Assembly (NCBI RefSeq): GCF_050436995.1
Contig: NC_134773.1
Location: 3,836,194 to 3,900,193 of the forward strand
Source of the DNA: Anticarsia gemmatalis
Taxonomy: Eukaryota > Arthropoda > Insecta > Lepidoptera > Erebidae
Length of the DNA stretch: 64,000 nt
Direction of reading: 5' to 3'
Shown: piece by piece, positions 32,958-43,998 of the stretch
Layout: each line of letters opens with the position of its first letter
How positions within the stretch are numbered: position 1 is the first letter of the stretch
Notes under the pieces: generated by a model
Databases searched by the model: none
Seen by the model: the letters and a program-made list of their open reading frames with translations, nothing else
Told to the model about the DNA's origin: nothing
Translations under genes and position numbers: made by a program

Positions 32958-33004
32958 TTTGTTTCCCATAAATAAATTGAATTGAAACATAATGAAATAC
33001 TCAC

Positions 33005-33172
33005 ATTAAAATGATCTTCACAACAATACATTGTGTAAACTTTATAATATTCTACGCCTGCTTCACGACACCACTTTTCCCTTATATCTTCTCTTATACG
33101 AACAAAGATTTTTTGTGGGCTATTCACAGTATCGTTTTTGCAAGTTGGGACGAAACATTTCCTGTACTCCAT
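33005..33172 (-). CDS. THAP first half, module at 33.0 kb
   Basis: A 56-codon first exon (MEYRKCFVPTCKN ... TMYCCEDHFN) carries the first three zinc ligands plus the histidine of a C2CH THAP finger: C6, C11, C51 (CxxH with H54). It ends at a good donor (gtgagt) right after CEDHFN, exactly as in the sister modules. The C-terminal part of the fold would be supplied by the exon at 32659. It may be an alternative first exon of the THAP gene or an independent paralogue. Confidence 0.65.
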
Positions 33173-33189
33173 ATTTTTATTTAACTGCA

Positions 33190-33440
33190 CGTTTGTCGCA
33201 GTGGTTTAAGCGGTCACCTCGCCGCAACAACCGTAGCGCCGCGTGTGGTGGCTTCCAATACCACCCGGGACAAATCTTTGTGTGATGAGCACGAGTACTT
33301 GTTCTGAGCCTGGATGTCAATTTATCTATATAAGTATGTATTTAGAAGTATATAAGTATGTTTATCAGTTATTTAGTTACAATACAAGCTCTGTTTAGTT
33401 TGGAATCAAATGACCGTGTGTGAGTTGTCAAATGATTATT
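33190..33440 (+). repeat. tRNA-like SINE
   Basis: gcagtggtttaagcggtcac (A-box side), a mutated B-box region (ggcttccaataccacc) and the tail gagcctggatgtcaatttat are recognisable. Confidence 0.65.
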
Positions 33441-33547
33441 TTTTTATTTATTCACTCTAGTTGATGAGTAAACGAACTGAAATCTATACACTGTAACTTT
33501 ATGCAATACAAAACATTGAAACCGCAACGATATCGGATAATATAGGT

Positions 33548-33750
33548 TACTAGCTGACCCGGCAAACGTTGTTTTGCCATAAAAATTTAAAAATAAAGTG
33601 TCACTTAGTGGCATGAAAAATAGATGTTGGCCGATTCTCAGTCCTACTCAATATGCTCACAAAATTTCATGAGAATCGGTCAAGCCGTTTCGTAGGAGTA
33701 CGGTAACGAAAACTGTGACGCGAGAATTTTATATTATAGGTTATATTTTT
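33548..33750. repeat. Interspersed repeat (ctagctgacccggcaaacg family)
   Basis: The phrases ctgacccggcaaacgttgtt, catgagaatcggtcaagccg and ggagtacggtaacg also occur at about 11400, 35845, 37742 and 63590. The class is not recognised; a non-LTR or Helitron tail is possible. Confidence 0.55.
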
Positions 33751-33944
33751 GTTTACGATTTTGACATAAACTTGACAATTGACATTTGGCAGAAAGTTTT
33801 TAAGGAATTTGTGAGGCAACGGCACAAACCTAAAAGTCCAATGGTGCCGTCATTTGAAGGGCAAGAAAGGGCAAACATATTTTTGGTAATTAACTAAATA
33901 ATTATGATGGGTTGTCCTAAACCAAATTACTGTTTCATTACTTA

Positions 33945-34147
33945 TCCATACTAATATTATACATGCGAAAGTAACTCTGTCTGTCTGTCTGTTACTCAAT
34001 CACGCCTAAACTACTGAACCAATTTGCATGAAATTTGGTATGGAGATATTTTGATACCCGAGAAAGGACATAGGCTACTTTTTACACCGGGAAAATGACG
34101 CATTTGCATGGGAAAATTCAGGTGGCGGACGAAGTCGCGGGTAAAAA
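33945..34147 (+). mobile_element. Helitron-like fragment
   Basis: tccatactaatattatacat, (TCTG)n, and tacccgagaaaggacatagg to gcggacgaagtcgcggg, as at the window start. Confidence 0.65.
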
Positions 34148-34882
34148 CTACTTACTAATAATTTAAAAAATGCTTATGAAAGACGTACACTGATCACATC
34201 GGGATTGGCTTGTAAAAAGGTCAGGTGCTACTCGTAACCGGCGGTCCTGTATGACAACATGTATGTATGTGATAGCAAGGGAAGTTTGTAAGGATCGTAC
34301 CAAGTAACGTTCTTTGGTCTTTGCCTTATTATTATAAAAATGAAGAATTCGTTTGTTTGAAGGTGCTTATCCTATTTAAATTCTTTTTTTTTATGCTAAA
34401 TCCCACTAATCTTGCTTAATAATAATATTATGCAAAAGTTTGTACGGATGTACCTACCTATATATGTTTGTTATTCTTACGAAAAAACTACAAGACGGAT
34501 TTTACTGAAATTTGGTACATTGACAGCGACACCGTTCGTTTGACGTTTCAACTCACACTAACACGTATCGCCGATATTATTTCATTATAATCAAATAACA
34601 ACGGTGATACACAAAGAAAAATACATTTATTTATTTTTTCACTAATCACATGACGAACTAGGTACTTAATAAATATAAATACCGATTTGTTTGTGCAATA
34701 TTTTGACAGTAAAATGGCGGCTTGACAGCGGTAAAAGAGGTTATAACACGATCACGAACGCGGCGTCACTGAGTCATGTTATGTCTCGCTAGACTCAACA
34801 TGGCCGCGCCCACTCGTAAACAAGAACAAGAAATAACTAACATGAGAAGAAGGGGCAAGTGGGTTCGACGCGCGTGCGATAT

Positions 34883-35125
34883 CTACTAATATTATAAAGC
34901 TGAAGAGTGTTTTTTTTATTTGTTTGAACGCGCTAATCTCAAGAACTACTGGTCCAATTTGAAAAATATTTCTGTGTTAGATAGCCCATTTATCGAGGAA
35001 GGCTTTGGGCTATATATCATCACGCTACGACCAAAAGGAGCAGAGTAACAATAAAAAGTGTTACAAAAACGGGGAAAATTTTGACCCATTCTGTGACGTA
35101 TGCGAAGTTGCGCGGGTCAGCTAGT
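34883..35125 (+). mobile_element. Helitron-like non-autonomous element
   Basis: Runs from ctactaatattataaagctg to gcgaagttgcgcgggtcagc plus TAGT. Confidence 0.7.
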
Positions 35126-35245
35126 GAAGTATGTGCAGCTATACATACCCTAGTACTAACCTAAGAGATGACACTGAAACCACGTAGATACAATTCCGAC
35201 ATAAAGCACAAAGTATTTGTGCAAAATACGACTCTAATGTCATTA

Positions 35246-35640
35246 AACTGCACGTCTGGCGCAGTGGTTTAAGCGGTCACCTCGCCGCAACAACCGTGGC
35301 GCCGCGTGTGGTGGGTTCGAATCCCACCTGGGACAAATCTTTGTGTGATGAGCACGAGTATTTGTTCTGAGCCTGGATGTTAATGTATCTATATAAGTAT
35401 GTATTTAGAAGTATATAAGTATGTTTATCAGTTATTTGGTTACCATAGTACAACGACTGTTATCTTAGTAGACAACAGCCGGGACCGACTTTTAACGTGC
35501 CCTCCGAAGCACGGAGACGCCCAGCTCAAATACCACTATGCGGTCACCCATCTATAGAATGACCGCGCCATCGGTTGCTTAACCCACATATCGTTTACCG
35601 ACCGGTGAGCGCAACTGGCTATGGGCGCCTCAATATGGCT
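35246..35640. repeat. tRNA-like SINE (+) followed by 5S-like SINE (-)
   Basis: The first (35246-35452) has gcagtggtttaagcggtcac, gtgggttcgaatcccacc and the gagcctggatgtt tail. The second (about 35453-35635) is a reversed 5S-like SINE without its tail. Confidence 0.65.
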
Positions 35641-36033
35641 GGTTGTTTAATTTGTAAGTCGTTTATTCCTTTTCATATTTCAGTGTGCGTTAAATGTCAT
35701 CGGCTGAGTTTGGCGACAGCCATCTTTAATATAGTGTTACATGCCCTTTCCTCTTGTGTAAGTTATTCTGTGGTCTATACCTTCGTTTGATACTAATGAA
35801 AATAAGACACTCTACGTCATTACGCCATATTTCTATACTAAAACTAGCTGACCCGGCAAACGTTGTTTTGCCATAAAAAATAAATAAAAAAACATTGTCC
35901 AGCGGACCAAATTGTGAATCTAAACCATTCTCAGATCCCCTTGAACACACTCAAAAAAATTTATCAAAATCGGTCCAGTCGTTTAAGAGAAGTTCAGTGA
36001 CATACACACTTACAGAAGAATTATATATAAAGA

Positions 36034-36500
36034 TGTGTTTTTGACATTTCATAAAGAGTATCTGATTTGATTGGTAGTCAACTACTTCGTGTAACTAAAT
36101 ACTCAGGCTATGTATTTTTTTTCGTAAATAATATGGAAATTGTAATTATTTCACACTGAAAATTTTTATTAGGCACTCATTTGATATCAACGACAATAGG
36201 AAAATGTGACGGCACTACACCGTATTTCTATACTAAAATGTGTTTTTGACATTTCATAAAGAGTAGCTGATTTGACTGGTAGTCAACTACTTCGTGTAAC
36301 TAAATGCTCAGGCTATGTAATTTTTTTCGTAAATAATGTGGAAGTTGTAATTATTTCACACTGAAAATTTTTATTAGGCACTCTTTTGATATCAACGACA
36401 AATTGGAAATTGTGACGTCACTACACCGTATTTCTATACTAAAATGTGTTTTTGACATTTCATAAAGAGTAGCTGATTTGACTGATAGTCAAGTATTGTC
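36034..36500. repeat. Tandem repeat of about 205 bp, 2.3 copies
   Basis: tgtgtttttgacatttcata begins at 36034, 36239 and 36445. The units share ctcaggctatgta, aattttta ttaggcactc and tgatatcaacgac. A single diverged copy is at about 62650-62840. Confidence 0.8.
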
Positions 36501-36794
36501 AATAGTAGCATAAATTGACAATAACCGGGACCAATTTTTGACGTGCCCTCCGAAGCACCCGTCCAGTTCAAATACCACTACGCGGTCACCCATCTATGGA
36601 ATGACAATTCACAATTTAACGTGCCTTCCGTAGCACGGAAGAACTCGATATGTATAAGATGGTCACCCATCCACAGATCAACCTCGGCAAGCGTTGCTTA
36701 ACCTCAGAGATCGATCGGCTGTTGTTAACTAAGCCACGAAATAAAGTCTAAATACAATTTTAATGTACAAATCATCTATGAAATGGTCACTTAC

Positions 36795-36883
36795 CTCCAA
36801 AACGCAGTCTGGTCTCAAGGCCTCTTCCAAAGGCTCTGTTTCTAAGACCTCCTCTTTTATTACGTCCACTACAAACTTGAGAC
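36795..36883 (-). CDS. Small acidic exon of the THAP cluster
   Basis: A 89-nt exon between ttatgttgtttcag and gtaagt reads LKFVVDVIKEEVLETEPLEE. It accepts phase 1 from the exon at 37693-37465 and leaves phase 0. VIKEE resembles a SUMOylation site. The phase-0 exit fits the THAP-gene exon at 24902. Confidence 0.6.
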
Positions 36884-37203
36884 CTGAAACAACATAAACT
36901 CTATCTATACTAATCTATACTAATATTATAAAGCTGAAGGTTTGGCGACCTGGCAACACTACGCGCAGCGTTGTCGCGGGCAAATAAAAATTCAAATTTT
37001 AAATTAATTTTTTGAGACGAAAACGTACGCATTTTTCCCTAATAATTCTTTTTCGATGCTTTTTATACCGAAATCAATATTTGAAAGTACTTTTCATTGC
37101 AGAGTATAATACCCTATTAAGTTACGCCTAACGCATCTACCGTCAGATAGGAACGTTCCCTAAGTCACATACCTCGTGAAATCGCGGGCAAAAGTTATAG
37201 TTA

Positions 37204-37452
37204 ACTAGCTGACCCGCGCAACTTCGCTTGCGTCACATAATAGATGGGTCATAATTTTCCCCGTTTTTGGACCTAACATGTTTTACTGGTACTCTGCTCC
37301 GTTTGGTCGTAGTGTGATGATATATAGCCTATAACCTTCCTCGATAAATGGGCTATCTAACACTGAAAGAATTTTTCAAATCGAACCAGTTGTTCCTGAG
37401 ATTAGCGCGTTCAAAGCAACAAACTCTTCAGCTTTATAATATTAGTATAGAT
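37204..37452 (-). mobile_element. Helitron-like element
   Basis: Runs from actagctgacccgcgcaact to ataatattagtatagat. It ends 13 bases from the donor of the next exon. Confidence 0.7.
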
Positions 37453-37464
37453 TAAATTAAATAC

Positions 37465-37693
37465 CTGAACTTTCACATGTAGGTTCTTCAAATTCCAAGT
37501 ATTCTGTCTCCTCACACTCTTCAATCAGCACTTTTCTCCGTTTTTTCACAGTTGATCCACGTTTTGTTGCTGTTTGCTTCCCTTTTTTAGTATGACATGT
37601 GAATTTTGAAGGAAGACAACCCGGTTTCATGCGTATTTGCGACACAGACCCCATTAAACGATACTTCATATAATTTTCCATATCATTTGGCAA
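37465..37693 (-). CDS. THAP second-half exon without a neighbouring first half
   Basis: It opens after ttcactttcag with LPNDMENYMKYRLMG and contains RMKPGCLPSKF, the counterpart of the AVPTIF motif that closes a THAP domain. A nuclear-localisation-like basic run (KKRRK) and an acidic tail follow. It ends in phase 1 (TCAG|GTATTT) and is in phase with the exon at 36883. No THAP first half lies just upstream, so it would have to take one from 40.3 kb or further. Confidence 0.65.
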
Positions 37694-38164
37694 CTGAAAG
37701 TGAAATAAAATACCTGTTATTATGCAAAGTAGTATTTATTATACTAGCTGGCCCGGCAAACTTTGTTTTGCCATAAAAAAATGTAACCCTTATCACTTAG
37801 GGGTATGAAAAATAGATGAACGTTTTTACACATACGAGAAAAATTCAAATGAGCTGAAACGCAACGCTATTGGTCGGAACGAGTTGTGACGTCAAAGTCT
37901 ATAATAACAAATAATACTGTTCTCAGTTCTGTGCTGTTAACAATTTAATTCCGTTTTATTGTGATTTGAAGTAAATATTGAAGGTATATTACATTTTTTT
38001 CGTAAAAATAAAGTCAAAAGACTTAGAAAAAAATGACAGATATTGGTTTCGTCAAAGCACAATCGGACAATCTCCCGAAAATTGATGTGTTTATGATGAC
38101 CACGTTTTTTGCATCAAACCTGGATTTTACGTCTACTGAAATCTTTCTTTTTCTTTTTTTTAAA

Positions 38165-38395
38165 AGACAACTCTTTTTTTTTTTAAAAAAAGACAACTCC
38201 CGCACTAAGAATTGCTCTTGTGTCGCGGGGACTTTTACAAACATACAAACAACGAACACAAAGCACAACCAGACCCGAAACAATTATTTGTGGATCGCAC
38301 AAATAATTGCTCCGTGTGGGAATCGAACCCACGACCTCCCGACGCAGTAGTGTTGGCGTGGTGACCTAAACCACTGCGCCATGGAGGGGTGAAAG
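38165..38395 (-). mobile_element. tRNA-like SINE
   Basis: T/A-rich tail, ttgctcttgtgtcgcgggga, caaccagacccgaaacaatt and the B-box complement gggaatcgaacccacgacct, then the A-box side aaaccactgcgccatggag. Confidence 0.7.
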
Positions 38396-38685
38396 CAGCA
38401 AGGTAATTACATAATAAATATTATGTTTATTCGATTCTCCACGCATTATTTAGATGTTTTTTTATCTATAAGTCAAAATAACCTCAAAATCTGAGTAAGA
38501 GAACATTATAAGATTTGCTTGTTTTATGGAAAAAGCACATTATTTAAAGCTTATAATGTTTTTTATGGTGATCTTGGCACCCGGATCAAGTTGCTAGCAA
38601 TCGTTACTTACGTTAACTATTTTATGGTATCAAAATCATAGGCTACTTGCCATACAATGCTTGGGAAATGTATTTTCATTTTAGT

Positions 38686-38947
38686 ATGTTATGCGCCCAT
38701 AGCCAGTTGCGCTCACCGGTCGGTTAACGATCTGTGGGTTAAGCAACCATTGGCGCGGTCATTCCATAGATGGGTGACCGCATAGTGGTATTTGAACTGG
38801 TCTCCGTCTCCGTGCTTCGGAGGGCACGTAAAAAGTCGGTCCCGGTTGTTGTCTACTAAGATAACAGTCGTTAAGCCACGTCAAAGGCCTCTCGGGCGGC
38901 TTGAACAACTTTGACACTAGGTTGACCACTAACCATACGACAAACAA
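38686..38947 (+). mobile_element. 5S-rRNA-like SINE
   Basis: gcccatagccagttgcgctc, gggttaagcaaccattggcg, agatgggtgaccgc, cgtgcttcggagggcacgta and the tail aactttgacactaggttgac are present in order. Confidence 0.8.
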
Positions 38948-39059
38948 ACAGTATGTTTTTTATAGATCTGGACGAGAAACATATGGCGATTCCGCAGTTG
39001 GCTACGTGCAAGTTAAACGTGAGGGTGATATATGTACTGTGAAGGCTCGAATAACACCT

Positions 39060-39321
39060 TCTTCTTCTTCTTATCGTATGGTTAGTGGTCAACCTAGTGT
39101 CAAAGTTGTTCAAGCCGCCCGAAGGCCTTTGACGTGGCTTAACGACTGTTATCTTAATTGACAACAACCGGGACCGACTTTTTACGTGCCCTCCGAAGCA
39201 CGGAGACGCCCAGTTCAAATACCACTATGCGGTCACCCATCCATGGAATGACCGCGCCAAGGTTTGCTTAACCCACAGATCGTTTACCGACCGGTGAGCG
39301 CAACAGGCTACGGGCGCCCCC
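39060..39321 (-). mobile_element. 5S-rRNA-like SINE with 10-bp target duplication
   Basis: AATAACACCT flanks it at 39050-39059 and 39322-39331. On the minus strand it runs from ggggcgcccgtagcctgttg to a (GAA)n tail. It interrupts the SWIM/YqaJ-type gene between codons ARITP and EH. Confidence 0.85.
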
Positions 39322-39566
39322 AATAACACCTGAACATAGTGTCCGACAGAAATGTTATTCTGTAACACTTGTATGTGATGAGGCTCAAGAAACTGTCTTA
39401 TCAGTTCAATGTGAAGATTGTGCAGCTCACAAAGGTAGATAAATAGTGTAAATTTATTTATTATGTGAATCTTGTGTTAAGTATTGTTAATTTATAGGCA
39501 GATGAATAAATAAATAATAATAATAAATGATTTATAATTTTTCATTTCTATATCTTCTATGTTCAC

Positions 39567-39860
39567 CTGAGATGAAGATGCACTTGTACTTGCTTCCATC
39601 TGATCAATTTGTGACAAATCAGTTAGCTTTGTAGTGCTAACACTTTGTTTAGCGGGTGGTGCGGATAAAGATACTTCAATTATTTCCTTATGTTTTCTCT
39701 TTTTGTAAGCTTTTCTCTCCAACGATGGCTGGGTTTCAGTATCCTTTTGACATTGGAATTTGTGAGGTAGGATACCTTTCTTCAATCTCAATACAGTTTT
39801 GTGGTTTTCTTGCAAATTCATTATTTTGTACTCAATATAATTAGCTGTATCCTCTTCTAA
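39567..39860 (-). CDS. THAP second half of the 40.3-kb module
   Basis: It opens after tttgtttttcag with LEEDTANYIEYKIM and carries RLKKGILPHKF, the closing motif of the THAP fold. A basic KKRKHKE run and a serine-rich tail follow. A usable donor (TCTCAG|GTGAAC) ends it in phase 0 after 98 codons. If it is not used, the frame reads on to a stop at 39492. It pairs with the first half at 40352-40158, 300 bases upstream. Confidence 0.65.
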
Positions 39861-40157
39861 CTGAAAAACAAAAAATAAAACATGAAATTAAATGTGAAAC
39901 GGATAAATAGTGCATATAAGAGTTTTTAAAATAATATTAGTTTGCAATAGGCATTCTTGTGCACAAATATATTGAAATTCTAGAATTCTGTTCAGTGTCA
40001 CTGGGTTTCAGTCAGTCAAGTGGTCGTAATTGTACCAAACCTTTGAACATAGGGCCTTTTTCATGCAAGGTTGTAATGCAAGAGGTTATAATGTGGGCAC
40101 TAGCAAAGTTTAGCAGATAAATAAACAATTTGTACATAAAATGGAATGAATACTTAC

Positions 40158-40352
40158 GTCGAAATGGTCTTCACAACAATATAAACAAGTTGATGGAGAT
40201 ATCATGTCTCTTTTCATGATTCTACACCATGTTTTCCTTACTGCAGCACCTCTTGGTACAAGAAAAAACACTTTATTTGGTGCATTTTTATTTGTATTTT
40301 TACATAAGGGCACGATACAGTACTTGAAAGTTGGTTTACTGCACTCCTGCAT
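40158..40352 (-). CDS. THAP first half of the 40.3-kb module
   Basis: 65 codons, MQECSKPTFKYCIVPLCKN ... LYCCEDHFD, then the donor gtaagt in phase 0. C12 and C17 with C60 and H63 are the C2CH zinc ligands. The tryptophan of the THAP core is present (RKTWC). The nearest partner exon is 39860-39567. Confidence 0.7.
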
Positions 40353-40609
40353 TGTGTAATTGAAATAAAACAAAATAATTTCATAAAATAGAGGCCGAAA
40401 CACGTTTATAGCTATTCACTAGTTGATTGCTATTATAGACTTTGACGTCACGTCAAGCGCGCCAAAATGGCGGTCGTTTAAAATGATGAAATCAGCCTAC
40501 TATTTTAAAACTATTTATTTCGAGCTAAATTTCGTTTTTTTTACGTTCATATAATGATGTAAATTATCATTTAAAAAAATAAAAAAAATACACGCATATT
40601 CCCTATTAT

Positions 40610-40797
40610 CACATGCTACAACGGTGAAGGAAAACATCGTGAGGAAACCTTGCATGACTAAAATTTGCTTAATACATTTATTGAGGGCATGCAAAGTCCC
40701 CAACCCGCACTTGGCCAGCGTGGTGGAATCAAGGCCTAACCCCTCCCTCATTGCGGGAGGAGACCCTTGCTCAGCAGTGGGACATTAATGGGTTAAA
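40610..40797 (+). repeat. SINE tail
   Basis: acaacggtgaaggaaaacat, ggcatgcaaagtccccaacc, ttggccagcgtggtgg and cagcagtgggacattaatgg are all present. Confidence 0.65.
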
Positions 40798-41268
40798 GGA
40801 CATGTCCCGTTTTGGGCCTAAAATACAAACATTTATTAAGCAGAATACATTTTACTTATATGCATAGAGTATCTTAAAGTGTACGGATATTACAAAAAAA
40901 TAGATTTTTTAACACCTGCATTCATGAGAAAAATAACAACACTTATAATGCATACGTTACATAAAATGGAGCGTTTTATTTCTTAAGTGTTGTCAAACAA
41001 TGTATAACGGAACGTTTCGTATAAGTCAGCAGTATAACGTCAGTCTACTTTTGACAATGACAACCACAGATTTGTGACAACTACGACATATGCGTCTGAT
41101 GTTGCCATTAAAATAATACTTATAATGTTGCTGTTATTTGAATAATAATCTGATAGTATACGAATTTTCAAAATTGATTTACAAAAAAAGCAGGTCTCAT
41201 TAATTTTTATTTTTGTCATTTTACACCCTTTTCATTATGCTCTATCCATGTCTAAAAGTTCAAGCTGC

Positions 41269-41769
41269 TCAAAAAATGCTATGAACCGAAAACCACTCTC
41301 CATACAAAACGAGACCATGTCCTTTAACTAATTTAGGTATATTTACATTAACACCTTTACTTCTATAGTTCGGTTTAATATTAACTTGCACAGCTTTGTC
41401 ACAGTGTAATTTCTTCTCAATATAAGAAGTGGAATGCTCTACCTGAAGATCATCACATCTACGGGAAGTACTGCATCCTGGTTCATCACATACATTTGTG
41501 TGGGAAGTACTTGGACTCACTTCGTCATCACTTCTTTGTGATGGTTCGCTAACACTACTTTTGATAGCTATCTCTGATGAAAGGGCTTCATTGACCAGTG
41601 TCAATCTTTGCATTTTAACTGCAGCCATTCTTTCCTTTGGTAATGGCATCCTCCGTTTTTGACACAAAAATATATGCGGCAAAACTCCTTTCTTCAACCG
41701 TAGACTACATTTTTCTCCTTGCTCTTTCATTAAATTGTATTGAATATAATTTTCTGTATCTTCCTTAAC
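41269..41769 (-). CDS. THAP second half with long C-terminal extension
   Basis: It opens after gttttattccag with VKEDTENYIQYNLM and carries RLKKGVLPHIF, the closing THAP motif. About 130 further residues are serine-, acid- and cysteine-rich (DEPGCSTSRRCDDL) and reach a stop at 41271-41269. An internal donor (AAAG|GTGTAA, phase 1) could instead join the exon at 36883. Upstream it can take the intact first half at 42913-42731 or the broken one at 42181-42047; all are phase 0. Confidence 0.6.
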   Translation of the reverse strand, partial: VKEDTENYIQYNLMKEQGEKCSLRLKKGVLPHIFLCQKRRMPLPKERMAAVKMQRLTLVNEALSSEIAIKSSVSEPSQRSDDEVSPSTSHTNVCDEPGCSTSRRCDDLQVEHSTSYIEKKLHCDKAVQVNIKPNYRSKGVNVNIPKLVKGHGLVLYGEWFSVHSIF

Positions 41770-42046
41770 CTGGAATAAAACTATAACCATTAAAATTTCG
41801 TAAAAGCACAATAAGAATAGTTTTTATAGAAAGTTAGTTTTTATAACTGAGTACGGAACTTTTCTTATAGGTTAGGTTAATTTTAAATCGATTTTTCTAC
41901 TGTTCAATAACTAATGCAAAACTTACTGTTTACTAATTCACAATAAGCTTAATATTATAATGCAACGGGTCTTATACGCGATTGAAAATTTAAAGGTTAG
42001 GATACCTTATTTCACAATAAACTGGATATAAATAAAGTACACTTAC

Positions 42047-42181
42047 GTTAAAATGATCTTCACAACAATATAAACACGATTTAGGAGATATATTATCCCT
42101 TCTCATCACCTTACACCACTGTTTTCGTATTTTCGCATCATTTGAAATACGAAAAAACACTTTGTCGGTTGATGGATGGTT
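42047..42181 (-). pseudogene. 5'-truncated THAP first half
   Basis: The frame STDKVFFRISNDAKIRKQWC ... LYCCEDHFN ends at a good donor (gtaagt) in phase 0, like the intact modules. Its N-terminus, with the first two zinc cysteines, is missing: the frame meets a TAA at 42184. The surrounding bases show no acceptor in the right phase. It is a remnant unless an unseen exon supplies the start. Confidence 0.6.
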
Positions 42182-42568
42182 TTAAAGTTATTAAAACTGT
42201 AAATATATTACGAAGTAACTGAAAAGTCCACAGTAAACACTAAGGAAAACACCCACTGGGCGTGTCATATGACGTCACGCAAAGCGCGCGCAAAATGGCG
42301 GCGTTTGAACTGCTTAAATTTTTTTTAAATTTTAAATTTCATTTTTAAAAATATCTAGAGTATTTTGAAGCCCATTAATATTTTTTCTACGTTATAAAAT
42401 AGTAAACTATTAATTTAAGACAAAAAAGAAAAACATGAATATTCCCTATTCCAAACAGCTCTTTGTTTTGGAACTTTTGACGTAATACCTACTTACTAGT
42501 CGCCATGACAGTTTGGCGCGTTTTGTTGGGGTCAAATTATAAAAAATATCAATAAATTATTATCATTG

Positions 42569-42690
42569 GACAACTCACACATGGTCATTTGATTCCAAAC
42601 TAAACAGAGCTTGTACTATTGTAACCAAATAACTGATAAACGTACTTATATACTTCTAGACACATACTTATATAGATAAATTGACAACTA
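42569..42690 (-). repeat. SINE tail fragment
   Basis: caactcacacatggtcattt, ccaaactaaacagagcttg and the ataaacgtacttatatactt region repeat those at 30.7, 33.4 and 43.6 kb. Confidence 0.55.
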
Positions 42691-42730
42691 ATATAAAAAA
42701 TGTGGGTACCTAATGATTATGATTACTTAC

Positions 42731-42913
42731 ATCAAAATGGTCTTCACAGAAGAATATATTTGTACTATTTGATATTTCATTAGGATCCCGTCGCGAAAGC
42801 TGCAACCACTTTCGACGCAATTCTACGTTTTTCGGAACACTCACAAAGAGTTTTTCCGGAGTTTTAATTGACGTATTAGTACATGTAGGTACGGCACACC
42901 ATTTGTAACGCAT
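42731..42913 (-). CDS. THAP first half, most upstream module
   Basis: 61 codons, MRYKWCAVPTCTN ... NIFFCEDHFD, then gtaagt in phase 0. C6, C11, C56 and H59 are the C2CH ligands, and LRRKWL holds the core tryptophan. The ATG was chosen because it gives the shortest N-terminus aligned with the sisters. The partner would be the exon at 41769. Confidence 0.7.
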
Positions 42914-43535
42914 TTTGCTACTTAAATCACTGTTCAAATATTATTTTAACCCGGTAGGTATCTTGTTTTCAACCAAATGTTTAAAAATGATTACTTACCA
43001 CAGATTACAACACAGGCAGATGACGTCAATTCTATTGCAGCGCCATATTGTCAAAATAGCGTTTTGGCGCGCTTTTGACTTATAAATTTTTTTTATTTGA
43101 TAATTTATAATTCATAAGCACCAGGATAAATAAAATACAATTCCTACTGAGTTCCTTAACGTCTAATAAAAAATATAAACTGGTTTTTAAAAGCTTGTCA
43201 AATAGCCTATTGAAATGCAGTTACGTTTAGTATCTGCTCTGCGATACCATATTATGTCCAATGTACCAGATTTCATGAAAATCCGCCCTGTAGTTTTTAC
43301 GTGACATAGGAACAATCATACATACACCCATTTTCACAAAACTTCGCGTTTATTATATTATTAGGAGTGTGTATAGCAGGGGTTTTTCAACATTTTCTAA
43401 GTAAGTACGATTATTTTGATTTTTCGTATAGCAGACCGATTCGTAAAAGTGGTAAAGTGGTATACTCACCGAATATATTTTTCAGATGATAATGTCGACA
43501 ACAAATAAATAAATAAATATTTTTGGACAACTCAC

Positions 43536-43790
43536 ACACGCGACACGGTCATCTGATTCCAAAATAAGCAGAGTTTGTAGTATGGTAACCAGACAACTGA
43601 TAAACATACTTATATACTTCTAAATACATATTTATATAGATAAATTAACATCCAGGCTCAGAACAAATACTCGTGCTCATCATACAAATATTTGTCCCGG
43701 GTGAGATTCGAACCCGCCACACGAGGCGCTATGGTTATTGCGGCGAGGTGGTCACTTTAACCACTGCGCCAAACATGCAGTTAAATCGAG
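43536..43790 (-). repeat. tRNA-like SINE
   Basis: gtgagattcgaacccgccac and aaccactgcgccaaacatgc (B and A box complements) with the tail aacatccaggctcagaacaa. Confidence 0.65.
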
Positions 43791-43998
43791 AACTAATTTC
43801 GAGATTTTAATACTTGGTAGTTAAAATAAAACAAGTGTTATTGGAAAATAGTGTTTACTTTCAATACCTACTTAAAAATACATCATGATTCATCTTTAAC
43901 AATAATTTTACCTTTGGTAGTCATTTAAATGGACTTATTCGAAGTTTTATATCAATCGTATGAATTTAACTGTTCAATATTCTAACAATGTAATACTA

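Larger units (their letters stand above)
38033..39434 (+). pseudogene. SWIM/YqaJ-type gene broken by SINE insertions
   Basis: Three + strand pieces belong together: MTDIGFVKAQSDNLPKIDVF (38033-38146), SGRETYGDSAVGYVQVKREG...ARITP (38966-39058) and EHSVRQKCYSVTL...CEDCAAHKG (39332-39434). The order matches an insect family in which such an N-terminal region precedes a SWIM zinc finger and a YqaJ-like nuclease; the family link is from memory. A SINE (38165-38395) interrupts the first exon just before a donor-like AAG|GTAATT. A 5S-like SINE with a 10-base target duplication splits the second. The downstream SWIM histidine part and any nuclease are missing. Confidence 0.6.
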
